Assembly (NCBI GenBank): GCA_934270345.1
Contig: CAKQPT010000004.1
Span: 1 to 64,000, forward strand
Direction of reading: 5' to 3'
From: an uncultured Oribacterium sp.
GTDB lineage: Bacteria; Bacillota; Clostridia; Lachnospirales; Lachnospiraceae
DNA: 64,000 nt
Under the pieces are notes generated by a model. That model made no database searches. It was not told where the DNA came from and worked only from the letters and a program-made list of their open reading frames with translations. Below, in pieces: positions 51,089 through 59,575 of the stretch (position 1 is its first letter; every line of letters begins with the position of its first letter). The translations under genes and the position numbers were made by a program.

Positions 51089-52639
51089 TTAATAGAACAT
51101 TGGGGAGCCAGGTCCTAACGGAAGTCCCAGCAGGTACCATACGGAGAACATCACGAGCCAGCCGAGCAGGAAGCAGATGGAGTATGGGAGCATGGTCGAA
51201 ATAACACTTCCGATACCTGCCTTCTTATCATACTTCTGGAAGAATGCAACCGTCAGTACGAAGAACGGCATCAGCGGTGCGATGATGTTCGTCGCAGAAT
51301 CACCGATACGATAAGCGCACTGTGTCAGCTCTGGGGAAAGGCCGAGACGCATGAACATCGGTACGAAGATCGGTGCCATGATGGCCCACTTTGCAGAGTC
51401 TACAGCGATGAAAATGTTGATAAATGCAGTTAATACGATGAAGCAGATGATAAGCGGCAGTCCGGTAAATCCGACCGACTTCAGGAAATCCGCACCGGAA
51501 ACGGAGATAATAGTTCCCAGGTTGGAATAATTGAAGCATGCGGTAAACTGAGCTGCGAAGAAGATCAGAACCATGAAGCTGGACAGACCACTGATGGTCT
51601 TGTTCATAAGTGCGATCATGTCCTTATCGTTCTTGATGGAGCCGGCACCGATACCATATGCAAGACCCGGAAGCAGGAATAAGAGCATCATGAAGAAGAT
51701 AATTCCGCTCATGAACGGGGAGCTTAAGAAGGAGTGGGTCTCCGGATTACGTAAAAGACCATTGGTCGGTACAACGAGCGATGCGATGAAGAGCACATAA
51801 ACCACTGCGGTAATTCCGGCAAAACGCATACCGCGCTTTTCATTTTCCGCGATGTCGTGAACCTGCTCGGATGCATCCGGAACATACGGTGTGAGACGCG
51901 GCTCAACCAGCTTATCGGTAACCAGTGTTCCGATGGCTGTAATCAGGAAGGTCGATGCGATCATGAAAAACCAGTTTGCTACCGGTAAAACGGTGTAGTT
52001 CGGATCCAGTGTCTGCGCTGCCTGTGTGGACATACCGGCAAACATCGGGTCGTTTGTTGCGATCAGAAGGTTTGCGCTCCATCCTCCGGATACACCGGCG
52101 AACGCAGCTGCAAGACCGGCGATCGGATGACGGCCGAATGCCATAAACAGGATCGCACCGAGCGGAACCAGTACGACGTAACCGGTGGAAGATGCGATGT
52201 TCGACATGATGCCGAGGAATACAACCACCGCGGTTACCATTCCCTTCGGTGTGGATGCCGCTACCTTACGAAGAAGTGCGGATAAGAAGCCGGTACCGTC
52301 TGCAACGCCGACACCGATCATAATCGTAAATACAGTACCGAGTGCGAAGAAGCCTGTAAAGTTGCTGACAACCTTCGTCACCATGTAACGGATACTGTCC
52401 GGCGCCAGGAGGCTCACGGCTGCAACTGTTTTCTGTGTGATCTCTCCGGTACTGCTGTCAAGGAAATCATAGCTGACCTCTACACCACATGCTGCACAGA
52501 TCGCGGAAATCACGATCACCACTGCTGTTAAAATGATAAAAATGGTTGCCGGGTTCGGCAGTCCGTTTCCAACGCGTTCTACGGTATCCAGTGCCCGCAG
52601 AATAAAACCCTTCTTTTCTTTTGTCTTTGTCTCTGACAT
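51089..52639 (-). CDS. AbgT-family transporter (aminobenzoyl-glutamate type)
   Basis: A 516-residue integral membrane transporter of the AbgT family. Members carry p-aminobenzoyl-glutamate, other acylated amino acids or drugs by ion coupling. Visible family features include VGNGLPNPATIFIILT at the N-terminus, NIASSTGYVVLVPLGAILF and SGGWSANLLIATNDPMFAG, and the near C-terminal SAKWAIMAPIFVPMFM. About twelve hydrophobic segments. The start at 52639 is chosen because GGAG is seven bases upstream; 52645 is too close. It follows UPF0597 copy 1 and lies two genes from pepT and one cluster from an M20 amidohydrolase, a combination like AbgA/B/T. Confidence 0.88.
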   Translation of the reverse strand: MSETKTKEKKGFILRALDTVERVGNGLPNPATIFIILTAVVIVISAICAACGVEVSYDFLDSSTGEITQKTVAAVSLLAPDSIRYMVTKVVSNFTGFFALGTVFTIMIGVGVADGTGFLSALLRKVAASTPKGMVTAVVVFLGIMSNIASSTGYVVLVPLGAILFMAFGRHPIAGLAAAFAGVSGGWSANLLIATNDPMFAGMSTQAAQTLDPNYTVLPVANWFFMIASTFLITAIGTLVTDKLVEPRLTPYVPDASEQVHDIAENEKRGMRFAGITAVVYVLFIASLVVPTNGLLRNPETHSFLSSPFMSGIIFFMMLLFLLPGLAYGIGAGSIKNDKDMIALMNKTISGLSSFMVLIFFAAQFTACFNYSNLGTIISVSGADFLKSVGFTGLPLIICFIVLTAFINIFIAVDSAKWAIMAPIFVPMFMRLGLSPELTQCAYRIGDSATNIIAPLMPFFVLTVAFFQKYDKKAGIGSVISTMLPYSICFLLGWLVMFSVWYLLGLPLGPGSPMFY

Positions 52640-52725
52640 ATTCATACTCCACGTTTCATAAATTCGTTATCGGTCTCTGCTTCCTGATCCCCTTATGTAC
52701 AGATCCCGATATTTTAAACTCTGTT

Positions 52726-54036
52726 TTACAGGCAGGAATCCACATCTGCCTTATCGATCATGACGTTCAGGATCTCCTTATCCGTGGACTTCATACCGAC
52801 TCTGCCGATGTATCCCATGTTTTTAATTGTTTCTTCTACATCCTGCTCCACGATACCTTCACCGGCCTGGAACTGCTTATCGCTCATGCTCATGTAGTGT
52901 GCCAGCAGTGCGGCATGTACCGATGCGGCAATCTTCGCAGCACAGCTCCGCTTCGCGCCATCGCAGACGATGCCGCCGACATTGGCCAGCGTGTTGGTGA
53001 TCGTACGACCGATATGCTGGTAGTCACCACCGGCCATAAAGGTGATGGCTGCACCCGAGCCACAGGCTGCACTTACAGCGCCACAGAATGCGGAAAGCGC
53101 GCCGATATAGTGCTTGATATAGATGGAAACCAGATTACTTACGAGCATCGCCCGATACATCTTCTCTTCTGAGATCTTCCATTCACGAGCATAGACGAGT
53201 ACCGGCATCGTCACGGTGATGCCCTGATTTCCGGAACCGGAATTGATCACGACCGGAAGCGGACATCCGCTCATACGTGCATCGGAACCGGCGGCCGCTG
53301 CGGCGCAGGCTTCGGTACGTACATCGTGTCCCCAGTTTCCGAGGATGGTCTTACCGATCTGAGCACCCCAGGCGTTGTCGAGTCCTTCCTGGGATATCTT
53401 CGAGTTCATCTCGATCTGACGCTGGATCACATCCCTGATCTCATCCAAATCCACGTTCTCTGCATACTCCAGCAGTCCGCGAAGACTCATTCTGCTACGG
53501 TCGGAACATACAATTCCCTGTGATGCTTCTTCCATGACCTCATGCTCGACATCACGAAGGATTTCTTCATCCTTCTGCATAAACACGATGTCGGTGTGAT
53601 GATAAGCGATACGCACACAAGCCGTATGCTCTTCCGATGCCATGACGATCTCGATGTAAAGATTCGGAACATTTTCCGCCAGATTCACATCACAGATCTT
53701 CGCCTCGTTGAGTTTTCTGCACTCCTCGCGATCTTCATCGGTGACACCGGCGATGACTTCCAGCTTCTTATCCGGATCGCCACCGACCATACCGAGAATA
53801 GCTGCAACCTCGATGCCCTTCTGTCCACCGGAATTCGGCACGGTTACACCCTTCACGTTCTTGATCATGTTGCCGGAGCAGTTGACGGTCATGTGCGTCG
53901 GCATCTCTCCGAGGAGCTTTCGCGTCATAGCAGCCGCATAGGCGATGGCGATTGGCTCGGTACAGCCCATCGCCGGAATCAGCTCCTCACGTAAGATCGC
54001 TGTGTAATTCTTAAAATCATTTTCACTCAGCTTCAT
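52726..54036 (-). CDS. UPF0597/CyuA-type L-cysteine desulfidase-like protein, copy 1
   Basis: A 436-residue cytosolic protein of the UPF0597 (YhaM/CyuA) family, related to the alpha part of serine dehydratase and including L-cysteine desulfidases. Cys25 lies in the conserved PAMGCTEPIA motif. Further cysteines that could bind an iron-sulfur cluster occur in SGCPLP, FCGAVSAACGSG and IVCDGAKRSC. It is nearly identical in its C-terminal third to copy 2 at 57.1 kb and contains a 551-bp identical tract. It is 86 bases upstream of abgT and may release sulfide/ammonia and pyruvate from imported cysteine derivatives; the substrate is inferred. Confidence 0.85.
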   Translation of the reverse strand: MKLSENDFKNYTAILREELIPAMGCTEPIAIAYAAAMTRKLLGEMPTHMTVNCSGNMIKNVKGVTVPNSGGQKGIEVAAILGMVGGDPDKKLEVIAGVTDEDREECRKLNEAKICDVNLAENVPNLYIEIVMASEEHTACVRIAYHHTDIVFMQKDEEILRDVEHEVMEEASQGIVCSDRSRMSLRGLLEYAENVDLDEIRDVIQRQIEMNSKISQEGLDNAWGAQIGKTILGNWGHDVRTEACAAAAAGSDARMSGCPLPVVINSGSGNQGITVTMPVLVYAREWKISEEKMYRAMLVSNLVSIYIKHYIGALSAFCGAVSAACGSGAAITFMAGGDYQHIGRTITNTLANVGGIVCDGAKRSCAAKIAASVHAALLAHYMSMSDKQFQAGEGIVEQDVEETIKNMGYIGRVGMKSTDKEILNVMIDKADVDSCL

Positions 54037-54148
54037 ACGCTTTTCCTCCTTCTATATACGATCCAGACATCCGGATCGTGCTGCTGATCATACAGGCATA
54101 TCTGTACATGAACTTCTTAAACATATTTCTGCTCATAGTACTAACCAT

Positions 54149-54166
54149 ATCTTTGATATTATCAGC
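54149..54166 (-). promoter_or_regulatory. Shared upstream element of UPF0597 copy 1
   Basis: On the minus strand GCTGATAATATCAAAGAT aligns with ACTGGTAATATCAGTGAT at 58559-58576 (upstream of copy 2), with 13 of 18 positions identical at a similar distance from the start codons. It may be an operator for a common regulator, or just residual homology of duplicated promoters. Confidence 0.4.
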
Positions 54167-54303
54167 TGTGCTGGAATACATAATAACATATAGAAAAGAA
54201 TACGCAATTACCAAGATTACACAAAATAATGTGCAGAATTTGTCTGTTATGCACAAGATAATTCTGTGTCATAGCAGATACTTTGTAATCATTCAATCAA
54301 ATA

Positions 54304-54332
54304 AGCTGCCGCACAAAAATGCGACAGCTTTC
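54304..54332 (-). terminator. Hairpin after the M20 amidohydrolase gene
   Basis: AAGCTG and CGCA pair with TGCG and CAGCTT around a six-base loop with one internal mismatch. On the minus strand it is followed by ATTTGATT, a weak T-tract. Confidence 0.45.
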
Positions 54333-54415
54333 ATCATAGAATTCTATATTCAGATATATGTTTCTTCCGCCGTCTCAGCGTAGCGCTTTCGGGCTTCATG
54401 CATCATCCGAAACGT

Positions 54416-55588
54416 TTATGACAGCTCCTTCTGGTACTCCTGTACATACTCTACGAAGTACTCAACGCCCAGTGACAGCGCACTTTCATCGATATCGAAG
54501 AATGGGCTGTGCTGAGGGAACTGACGCTCCTCCTCTGGCCAGCCACCGCCGAGAAGCAGGATACACTTCTCCTGTGGATACTTAGCAAAATCCTCTCCAC
54601 CCATCTGAAGCTCCCAGTCGGTGAGGTGATCCTTACCGAAAACGGTCTCTGCGGCTCTTCTTCCGGTATCTACACAGGCATCATCGTTGATCATTGGAGG
54701 TGGTCCAAAGTGGTAATCCACTTCAATTTCGGTACGTGTAGCTTCACCTACACCGGCTGCTACACGCTTGATGATCTCCGGATACTGATCACGGGTCGCC
54801 GGCGTAAAGGTTCTGGCGGTACCCATGAGGTGTGCCTCTGCCGGAATAACGTTCGATGTCGTTCCGGAATTAAATGCGGTGATACTGATAACCGATGCCT
54901 CCAGCGGATTTAATTCTCTCGCAACAACTCGCTGCATTGAAAGAACGAACTCGGAAGCTGCAACAACAGGGTCTACGGTCTGGTGTGGAAGTGCGCCATG
55001 GCCACCCTTACCCTTCACATAGATATCGAAGGTATCCGCAGCGGACATAACAGGGCCATAACGAAGAGATGCATAACCTGCCGGAATCTTACTCCAGATA
55101 TGCATCGCGATGAGACGATCACACTCGAGAAGCGCAGGATCATCCTTCATCAGCGCCGCACCACTGTTCTCAATGCACTCCTCAGCCGGCTGGAAGAGAA
55201 GGCGTACGGTGATGGTCAGCTCATCCTCCATCTGCTTCAGAAGCTTCGCTGCTCCGAGCAGCATGGTGATATGTGTATCATGGCCGCATGCATGCATCTT
55301 GCCTTCATTCTGAGACTTCCACTCACACGCTGCCTGCTCTGTAATCGGAAGGGCGTCGATATCTGCACGAATTCCGAGAATCTTATCGGAAGAATGCGGT
55401 CCCTTGATGGTGGCGATCACGCCGGTCTTGCTGGATTCCTGGTATGGAATTCCGAGTTCATCAAGATATTCCATAATCTTCTTCTGTGTATTGAACTCCT
55501 CCCATGGCAGCTCAGGGTGCGCATGGAAATAGCGGCGAAGTTCTACTAATTCGTTCTGAATTTTCTTTCCTTCTGTGATGACATCCAT
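54416..55588 (-). CDS. M20-family amidohydrolase (AbgA/HipO-like)
   Basis: A 390-residue metal-dependent amidohydrolase, likely splitting N-acyl or aminobenzoyl amino acids. Metal/catalytic signatures are visible: ACGHDTHITMLLGAAK, LFQPAEECIENSGA and IHIWSKIPAGY, with the C-terminal GGEDFAKYPQE. Its length matches AbgA, HipO and IAA-amino-acid hydrolases. It is the third gene of the copy 2-yfcC-amidohydrolase unit, 109 bases after yfcC. With AbgT and YfcC nearby, imported acylated amino acids or dipeptides are plausible substrates, but the exact one cannot be named. Confidence 0.88.
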   Translation of the reverse strand: MDVITEGKKIQNELVELRRYFHAHPELPWEEFNTQKKIMEYLDELGIPYQESSKTGVIATIKGPHSSDKILGIRADIDALPITEQAACEWKSQNEGKMHACGHDTHITMLLGAAKLLKQMEDELTITVRLLFQPAEECIENSGAALMKDDPALLECDRLIAMHIWSKIPAGYASLRYGPVMSAADTFDIYVKGKGGHGALPHQTVDPVVAASEFVLSMQRVVARELNPLEASVISITAFNSGTTSNVIPAEAHLMGTARTFTPATRDQYPEIIKRVAAGVGEATRTEIEVDYHFGPPPMINDDACVDTGRRAAETVFGKDHLTDWELQMGGEDFAKYPQEKCILLLGGGWPEEERQFPQHSPFFDIDESALSLGVEYFVEYVQEYQKELS

Positions 55589-55651
55589 ATTGAATTTCCT
55601 CCTGATGAATGATATTACGCATTCATGTATTTCTTATTTTGAACTGAAGTA

Positions 55652-55685
55652 CAGCCTTCCGAAGGTATCGGAATCCGGAAGGCTG
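55652..55685 (-). terminator. Hairpin after yfcC
   Basis: CAGCCTTCCG (55652-55661) pairs perfectly with CGGAAGGCTG (55676-55685). No proper T-run follows on the minus strand, so it could reduce expression of the amidohydrolase or stabilise the mRNA end rather than stop transcription fully. Confidence 0.4.
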
Positions 55686-55697
55686 CAGAATTTATGA

Positions 55698-57107
55698 TCA
55701 GAATGGACCGTAGTTGATCTTGGTTGCAACAATCAGCGCAATCACGCAGACAACAAACAGTATCGAAATCAGCGGAGTAACAAACTTCCACCACTTCTTA
55801 AGAGGGATACCTGCGATCGTAAGGAAGATCAGAAGAGTACCACTGGTGAACCAGAGAGAGTTTGTAAGACCATCACCGAACTGGAATGCGAGGATCATGG
55901 TCTGACGGGTCATACCGATGATATCTGCAAGTGGAATAAGGATAGGCATGAGCGCCATAGCCTTTGCCGAACCAGAAGTGAGGAGACCGTTGAAGATTGC
56001 GATAACGAACATAACCGCGATGGCTGCGATCGAACCCGGCAGGTTCTTCAGAGGTCTGGAAATGCTGTAAATGATCGGGTCGATGATACCGGACTCGGTA
56101 AGGATCCACTGGATACCTCTTGCAAGACCGATGACAAGCGCAGGTGTAAGACCATCCTTCGCACCGGCACAGATTGCATTGACGAGATCATTCGGTGCCA
56201 TCTTGTTCAGAAGACCAGCAGCGACTGCAGCAAACAGGAAGCATGCAGAAAGATCGTTCATAGACCATCCAAACTTTGCAACGCCTGCGATGGCTGCTAC
56301 GAATACAACAAGGAAGAGCAGGAGCGCCATGCTCTGTCCACCGGTCAGCGGTGTCTTCATCTCCTCCGAATAGTCTACACGGAACTTATCGGAATCAAGA
56401 TCTGCGGTGATGGACTGAATCTTTCCATTACGAACACCACGTGCATAACGAAGTACGTAAAGAATGATGATAAAGTCAGCAACGCAAAGCAGGATCAGAC
56501 GGAATGCAAAACCTGAGAACATCGGAAGCTCTGCTACTTCATGTGAGATACCTACAGTGTATACACTGGTCGGTGAGAACGAGAAGCTGATCATATCGAT
56601 CATCGCGGAACATGCGATACCCGTCATCAGGTCATAGCCGAGTGCCAGCACCAGTGACAGAACGATCGGAATGAACGGAACGATCTGCTCATTCCATCCG
56701 AGGAATCCACCGAGTGAACCGAAGATGATCATGATCAGAACCAGGATCTTCTCGGAACCGACGGCCTCAGACTTCGAAAGAATACGGGCAACACCCTTAT
56801 TCAGGGCGCCGGTCCGCTTGTAAACTTCGATACATCCTGCAACGAGCATAACGAGGAACATCATGCCGCCCGAGGATACAAGTCCGTTCGGAATCGACTG
56901 GAAAATCGCCTGCGGTCCCAGATACGTTTTTTCTGTCGCGTGGAAAGAGTTTGCGATGACCACGGTTCTGCCATTCAGCACTTCACGGTCAAATGCACCC
57001 GGGCTGATAAACAGCGACATAATATAGCAGCCTACGATAACGAGGAATACGATAACGAATGCATTGATCGATCCACTCTTCTTCTGTTTTTTTACGTTTT
57101 CTCCCAT
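55698..57107 (-). CDS. YfcC-family transporter (DcuC/ArgR-like superfamily)
   Basis: A 469-residue polytopic transporter of the YfcC family. About twelve helices are visible. Conserved stretches include GGFLGWNEQIVPFIPI, GLARGIQWILTESGIIDP and TSGSAKAMALMPILIPLADI, typical of this family. Proven substrates are few; members are linked to amino acids, basic amino acids and short-chain acids. It lies 18 bases after UPF0597 copy 2 on the same strand and before the amidohydrolase, so co-expression and uptake of an amino-acid-like substrate is the best inference. Confidence 0.85.
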   Translation of the reverse strand: MGENVKKQKKSGSINAFVIVFLVIVGCYIMSLFISPGAFDREVLNGRTVVIANSFHATEKTYLGPQAIFQSIPNGLVSSGGMMFLVMLVAGCIEVYKRTGALNKGVARILSKSEAVGSEKILVLIMIIFGSLGGFLGWNEQIVPFIPIVLSLVLALGYDLMTGIACSAMIDMISFSFSPTSVYTVGISHEVAELPMFSGFAFRLILLCVADFIIILYVLRYARGVRNGKIQSITADLDSDKFRVDYSEEMKTPLTGGQSMALLLFLVVFVAAIAGVAKFGWSMNDLSACFLFAAVAAGLLNKMAPNDLVNAICAGAKDGLTPALVIGLARGIQWILTESGIIDPIIYSISRPLKNLPGSIAAIAVMFVIAIFNGLLTSGSAKAMALMPILIPLADIIGMTRQTMILAFQFGDGLTNSLWFTSGTLLIFLTIAGIPLKKWWKFVTPLISILFVVCVIALIVATKINYGPF

Positions 57108-57125
57108 TTCATACTCCTGACCCTT

Positions 57126-58436
57126 TTAAAGGTTTGCATCTACATCTGCCTTATCGATCATGACGTTCAGGATTTCCTTATCCGTGGACTTCATGCCGAC
57201 TCTGCCGATGTATCCCATGTTCTTAATTGTTTCCTCTACATCCTGCTCCACGATACCTTCACCGGCCTGGAACTGCTTATCGCTCATGCTCATGTAGTGT
57301 GCCAGCAGTGCGGCATGTACCGATGCGGCAATCTTCGCAGCACAGCTCCGCTTCGCGCCATCGCAGACGATGCCGCCGACATTGGCCAGCGTGTTGGTGA
57401 TCGTACGACCGATATGCTGGTAGTCACCACCGGCCATAAAGGTGATGGCTGCACCCGAGCCACAGGCTGCACTTACAGCGCCACAGAATGCGGAAAGCGC
57501 GCCGATATAGTGCTTGATATAGATGGAAACCAGATTACTTACGAGCATCGCCCGATACATCTTCTCTTCTGAGATCTTCCATTCACGAGCATAGACGAGT
57601 ACCGGCATCGTCACGGTGATGCCCTGATTTCCGGAACCGGAATTGATCACGACCGGAAGCGGACATCCGCTCATACGTGCATCGGAACCGGCGGCCGCTG
57701 CGGCGCAGGCTTCGGTACGTACATCGTGTCCCCAGTTTCCGAGGATGGTCTTACCGATCTGAGCACCCCAGGCGTTGTCGAGTCCCTCCTGGGAAATCTT
57801 CGAGTTCATCTCGATCTGACGCTGGATCACCGGTTTAATGTCCGCGAGATCGACGGTGTCTGCATACTCGAGAATGCCCTGAAGGCTCATCCTGCTTCGA
57901 TCTGCGAGTACGGTTTCTTCTGCACTCTCCTCCACAACAGCATTCTCTATATCGCGAAGAATCTTCTGATCCTTCTGCATATAGACGATATCCGTATGGT
58001 GGTTTGCGATGCGTACACAGGCCGTATGCTCTTCCGATGCCATGATGATCTCGATGTAGAGATTCGGAACATTTTCCGCCAGATTCACATCGCAGATCTT
58101 CGCCTCGTTGAGTTTTCTGCACTCTTCACGATCTTCATCGGTCACACCGGCGATGACTTCCAGCTTCTTATCCGGATCACCACCGACCATACCGAGGATA
58201 GCGGCGACCTCGATGCCCTTCTGTCCACCGGAATTCGGTACCGTAACGCCCTTCACGTTCTTGATCATGTTGCCGGAGCAGTTGACGGTGATGCGCGTCG
58301 GCATCTCTCCCAGGAGCCTCCGGGCCTCGGCTGCCGCATAAGCGATGGCGATCGGCTCCGTACAGCCCATCGCCGGAATCAGCTCCGCACGTAAGATCGC
58401 TGTGTAATTTCTGTACTCACCTTCACTCAGCTTCAT
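57126..58436 (-). CDS. UPF0597/CyuA-type L-cysteine desulfidase-like protein, copy 2
   Basis: A 436-residue paralogue of copy 1, same length and frame, with Cys25 in PAMGCTEPIA and the same Cys clusters in the C-terminal half. It differs mainly in the middle (ENAVVEESAEETVLADRSRMSLQGIL) and at the very ends. The start at 58436 has AGGAGG nine bases upstream; the open frame begins earlier at 58463 but lacks an equivalent site. It is the first gene of a unit with yfcC and the amidohydrolase. The presence of two near-identical desulfidase-like genes, each next to a different transporter, suggests use with two substrates or dose effects. Confidence 0.85.
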   Translation of the reverse strand: MKLSEGEYRNYTAILRAELIPAMGCTEPIAIAYAAAEARRLLGEMPTRITVNCSGNMIKNVKGVTVPNSGGQKGIEVAAILGMVGGDPDKKLEVIAGVTDEDREECRKLNEAKICDVNLAENVPNLYIEIIMASEEHTACVRIANHHTDIVYMQKDQKILRDIENAVVEESAEETVLADRSRMSLQGILEYADTVDLADIKPVIQRQIEMNSKISQEGLDNAWGAQIGKTILGNWGHDVRTEACAAAAAGSDARMSGCPLPVVINSGSGNQGITVTMPVLVYAREWKISEEKMYRAMLVSNLVSIYIKHYIGALSAFCGAVSAACGSGAAITFMAGGDYQHIGRTITNTLANVGGIVCDGAKRSCAAKIAASVHAALLAHYMSMSDKQFQAGEGIVEQDVEETIKNMGYIGRVGMKSTDKEILNVMIDKADVDANL

Positions 58437-58558
58437 ACGTATTTTCCTCCTTTCCTTCGCCATCCGAATACGCTCCAGATGGCCTTACTGATAATATAAA
58501 GTGCAGGATAGATGAACATACCTGATCCGCATTCCCGTCTGTTCATAGCATAAATCTT

Positions 58559-58576
58559 ATCACTGATATTACCAGT
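58559..58576 (-). promoter_or_regulatory. Shared upstream element of UPF0597 copy 2
   Basis: ACTGGTAATATCAGT on the minus strand has ACTG/CAGT inverted ends and aligns with the equivalent site before copy 1. It lies about 125 bases before the start of copy 2. The nearby GntR/FCD regulator is a candidate binder, though its own upstream palindrome is different. Confidence 0.4.
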
Positions 58577-58667
58577 TGTTATAGAACCATACTAGCACAT
58601 ATTTATTTGTGTGATAAGCCAAATAGTGGCCAAAAGTGCCACTATATTTTGTACAGAATGCACAAAA

Positions 58668-58700
58668 GCCGAATCCGGAGCTGCTGCTTCCTGATTCGGC
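58668..58700 (-). terminator. Terminator after the gntR gene
   Basis: GCCGAATC (58668-58675) pairs with GATTCGGC (58693-58700). On the minus strand it is followed by TTTTGTGC. It separates the regulator transcript from the UPF0597 copy 2 promoter. Confidence 0.6.
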
Positions 58701-58824
58701 CTTGAATCCATCTTCTTTATTCTGTTTTATATTCGAACTGCAGGCAGGACGGAACGCATCCTGTCGCACGTTTCGCACATGCTACGCAGGGATTCTCACG
58801 AGAACGTTTCCCGCTCTGCATCCC

Positions 58825-59475
58825 TTATCTCGCCTGGCGGAAGAAGTCCTCGAAGCCACCGAAATTATGCAGATCCTGACTGATATACTCGATGGCGGTA
58901 TCTGCGTCCTTCTTCCGGAGACTGTCGATGATATCGCTATGGTGCTCTGTATCATGCGACAACAGAACATCCCGGTTGCTGTTCCAGTAGAACTGTGCAT
59001 ACGCACGGGTGAGACGATTCATCGTAAGACGAAGTTCCTGAAGTGCATAGTCGTTATGCCAGAAGCTCATCAGCTTGAGATGAAAGTTTTCGTTCGCAGC
59101 CCAGTGCTCGAACGGCGTACTGTCATCGTTCTGGCAGTCAACATTGAGCTTCTCCAGCTCTTCGATCTGTCGCTCCGTCAATGTCGAAATCCGCTGCTTC
59201 AGGAACCCGCTCTCCAGGACGAGGCGGAACTGCAGCATGGAATATACATCTTCCACCGAATAGGTGATGACCTCATAGCCATAACGCGGGATACTTTTCA
59301 GGATGCCGTCGGCGCACATCGCGATCAGCGCATCACGTACCGGCGATTTACTCACACCATACTTCTCCACCAGATCCTTCTCGTTGATGATATCTCCGGA
59401 ATGCAGATTTCCGGATAAAAGATCGGATTCGATGCTCTTATATACAAAATCCTTCAGATTCGATGGTGCTTTCAT
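58825..59475 (-). CDS. GntR-family regulator with FCD domain
   Basis: A 216-residue DNA-binding regulator. The N-terminal winged helix-turn-helix (about 8-72) contains SGDIINEKDLVEKYGVSKSPVRDALIAM with the typical recognition helix. The FCD effector domain (about 80-205) shows VYSMLQFRLVLESGFLKQRIS and the metal-type histidine layout NENFHLKLMSFWHN and HDTEHHSDIIDSLRKKD. It is transcribed toward the copy 2-yfcC-amidohydrolase unit and likely controls it. A perfect palindrome TTGACATGTCAA lies about 28 bases before its start, which points to autoregulation. Effector unknown, probably an amino acid or organic acid. Confidence 0.88.
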   Translation of the reverse strand: MKAPSNLKDFVYKSIESDLLSGNLHSGDIINEKDLVEKYGVSKSPVRDALIAMCADGILKSIPRYGYEVITYSVEDVYSMLQFRLVLESGFLKQRISTLTERQIEELEKLNVDCQNDDSTPFEHWAANENFHLKLMSFWHNDYALQELRLTMNRLTRAYAQFYWNSNRDVLLSHDTEHHSDIIDSLRKKDADTAIEYISQDLHNFGGFEDFFRQAR

Positions 59476-59502
59476 TCTTCCCTCGTACTCATATATCTAT
59501 CA

Positions 59503-59514
59503 TTGACATGTCAA
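59503..59514. promoter_or_regulatory. Perfect 12-bp palindrome, candidate GntR operator
   Basis: TTGACATGTCAA lies 28 bases upstream of the gntR start codon and doubles as a possible -35 (TTGACA) on the minus strand. The form and position suit an FCD-type GntR binding site. I did not see the same palindrome before the UPF0597 or transporter genes. Confidence 0.55.
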
Positions 59515-59575
59515 ACTATTATCATCTTATCATGCTTTTCGCAATTTGTAAGTACGGGTTTCCATGCAAAAAATG

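Larger units (their letters stand above)
54037..54415. other. AT-rich intergenic region upstream of UPF0597 copy 1
   Basis: This 379-base region is AT-rich and holds the copy 1 promoter. The sequence around 54133-54175 resembles 58543-58585 upstream of copy 2, with a shared GATATTA-CAG core (listed separately). A stem AAGCTG-CGCA/TGCG-CAGCTT near 54304-54332 lies beyond the end of the amidohydrolase gene and may be its weak terminator. An open frame at 54023-54256 is judged spurious. Confidence 0.5.
58437..58824. other. Intergenic region between UPF0597 copy 2 and the GntR gene
   Basis: This 388-base region holds the copy 2 leader and upstream element, a short stem TAGTGGC/GCCACTA at 58624-58644, and the gntR terminator (listed separately). 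The rest to 58824 shows nothing that I can support as a gene. Confidence 0.5.

Noticed and set aside
54023-54256. A 77-codon minus-strand frame before UPF0597 copy 1
   Set aside because: It overlaps the start region of a well-supported gene, lies in AT-rich promoter DNA and has no convincing ribosome site.
52726-58436. Composite transposon explanation for the duplicated UPF0597 genes
   Set aside because: No inverted or direct repeats or transposase flank the duplicated segments; conversion between paralogues explains the pattern better.
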